Shown: in pieces, positions 23,801 through 23,825 of the stretch | Layout: each line of letters opens with the position of its first letter | Numbering within the stretch: position 1 is the first letter of the stretch | NCBI GenBank assembly: GCA_964599635.1 | Contig: CAZRGM010000058.1 | Location: forward strand, 1 to 23,825 | DNA length: 23,825 nucleotides | Direction: 5' to 3' | DNA from: WJMT01 sp964599635 | GTDB taxonomy: Bacteria; Acidobacteriota; Aminicenantia; Aminicenantales; Aminicenantaceae | Program-made: the position numbers and the translations under genes | The notes under the pieces: generated by a model | What the model was told of the DNA's origin: nothing | What the model saw: only the letters and a program-made list of their open reading frames with translations | Database searches by the model: none

Positions 23801-23825
23801 CCACAAGCTTTCCCTTTTTATGAGT

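Noticed and set aside
23709..23825. CRISPR array
   Set aside because: Units are short, degenerate and unevenly spaced, and no cas gene is nearby.

Overview
The window comes from an AT-rich Gram-negative-type bacterium: there is an outer-membrane TonB-dependent receptor, several lipoprotein or Sec/Tat signal sequences, and a periplasmic PBP4-type DD-peptidase. Three traits resemble Acidobacteriota/Aminicenantes-like genomes: the receptor carries an N-terminal carboxypeptidase-regulatory domain, a sulfatase-fold protein is fused to TPRs, and a small ribbon-helix-helix-like protein ends in an 'LGY' tail. That placement is inference; no rRNA or other marker gene is present.

Layout. 1-420 is a non-coding, hairpin-rich repeat. 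421-2634 (+) holds a small sulfotransferase-like gene, the RHH-like gene and UDP-glucose 6-dehydrogenase. 2688-4496 (-) is a secreted M14 metallopeptidase with an amidohydrolase-like tail, divergent from a large TonB-dependent receptor (4833-7856, +). 8141-10360 (+) is a secreted sulfatase-fold/TPR protein. 10593-16430 (-) is a run of four D-amino-acid or cell-wall peptide hydrolases: class A beta-lactamase-like, PBP4-like, class C beta-lactamase-like and D-aminoacylase. Alanine racemase (+) follows, convergent with an NhaC-type antiporter (-). 20134-23256 (+) is an operon of NCS1 permease, DUF917 protein and AroM-family protein, followed by a broken glutamate/aspartate racemase start and a good terminator.

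How the genes may work together. From alanine racemase through D-aminoacylase, PBP4, both serine beta-lactamase-fold proteins, the M14 peptidase, the receptor and the racemase relic, most genes act on D-amino acids, peptides or hydantoin-like compounds. I infer a peptide/D-amino-acid salvage and wall-peptide processing island. A two-block DNA motif of about 70 bp lies directly upstream of the TonB receptor (between its promoter and that of the divergent M14 gene) and again at the promoter of the permease/DUF917/AroM operon 15 kb away. This suggests co-regulation of peptide uptake/cleavage with the permease operon.

The intergenic spaces are full of duplicated debris: a fragment of the class C gene, a racemase start, two copies of a ~150-bp element with a preserved closing stem, and two copies of a larger hairpin repeat. 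The window appears to have been rearranged repeatedly.
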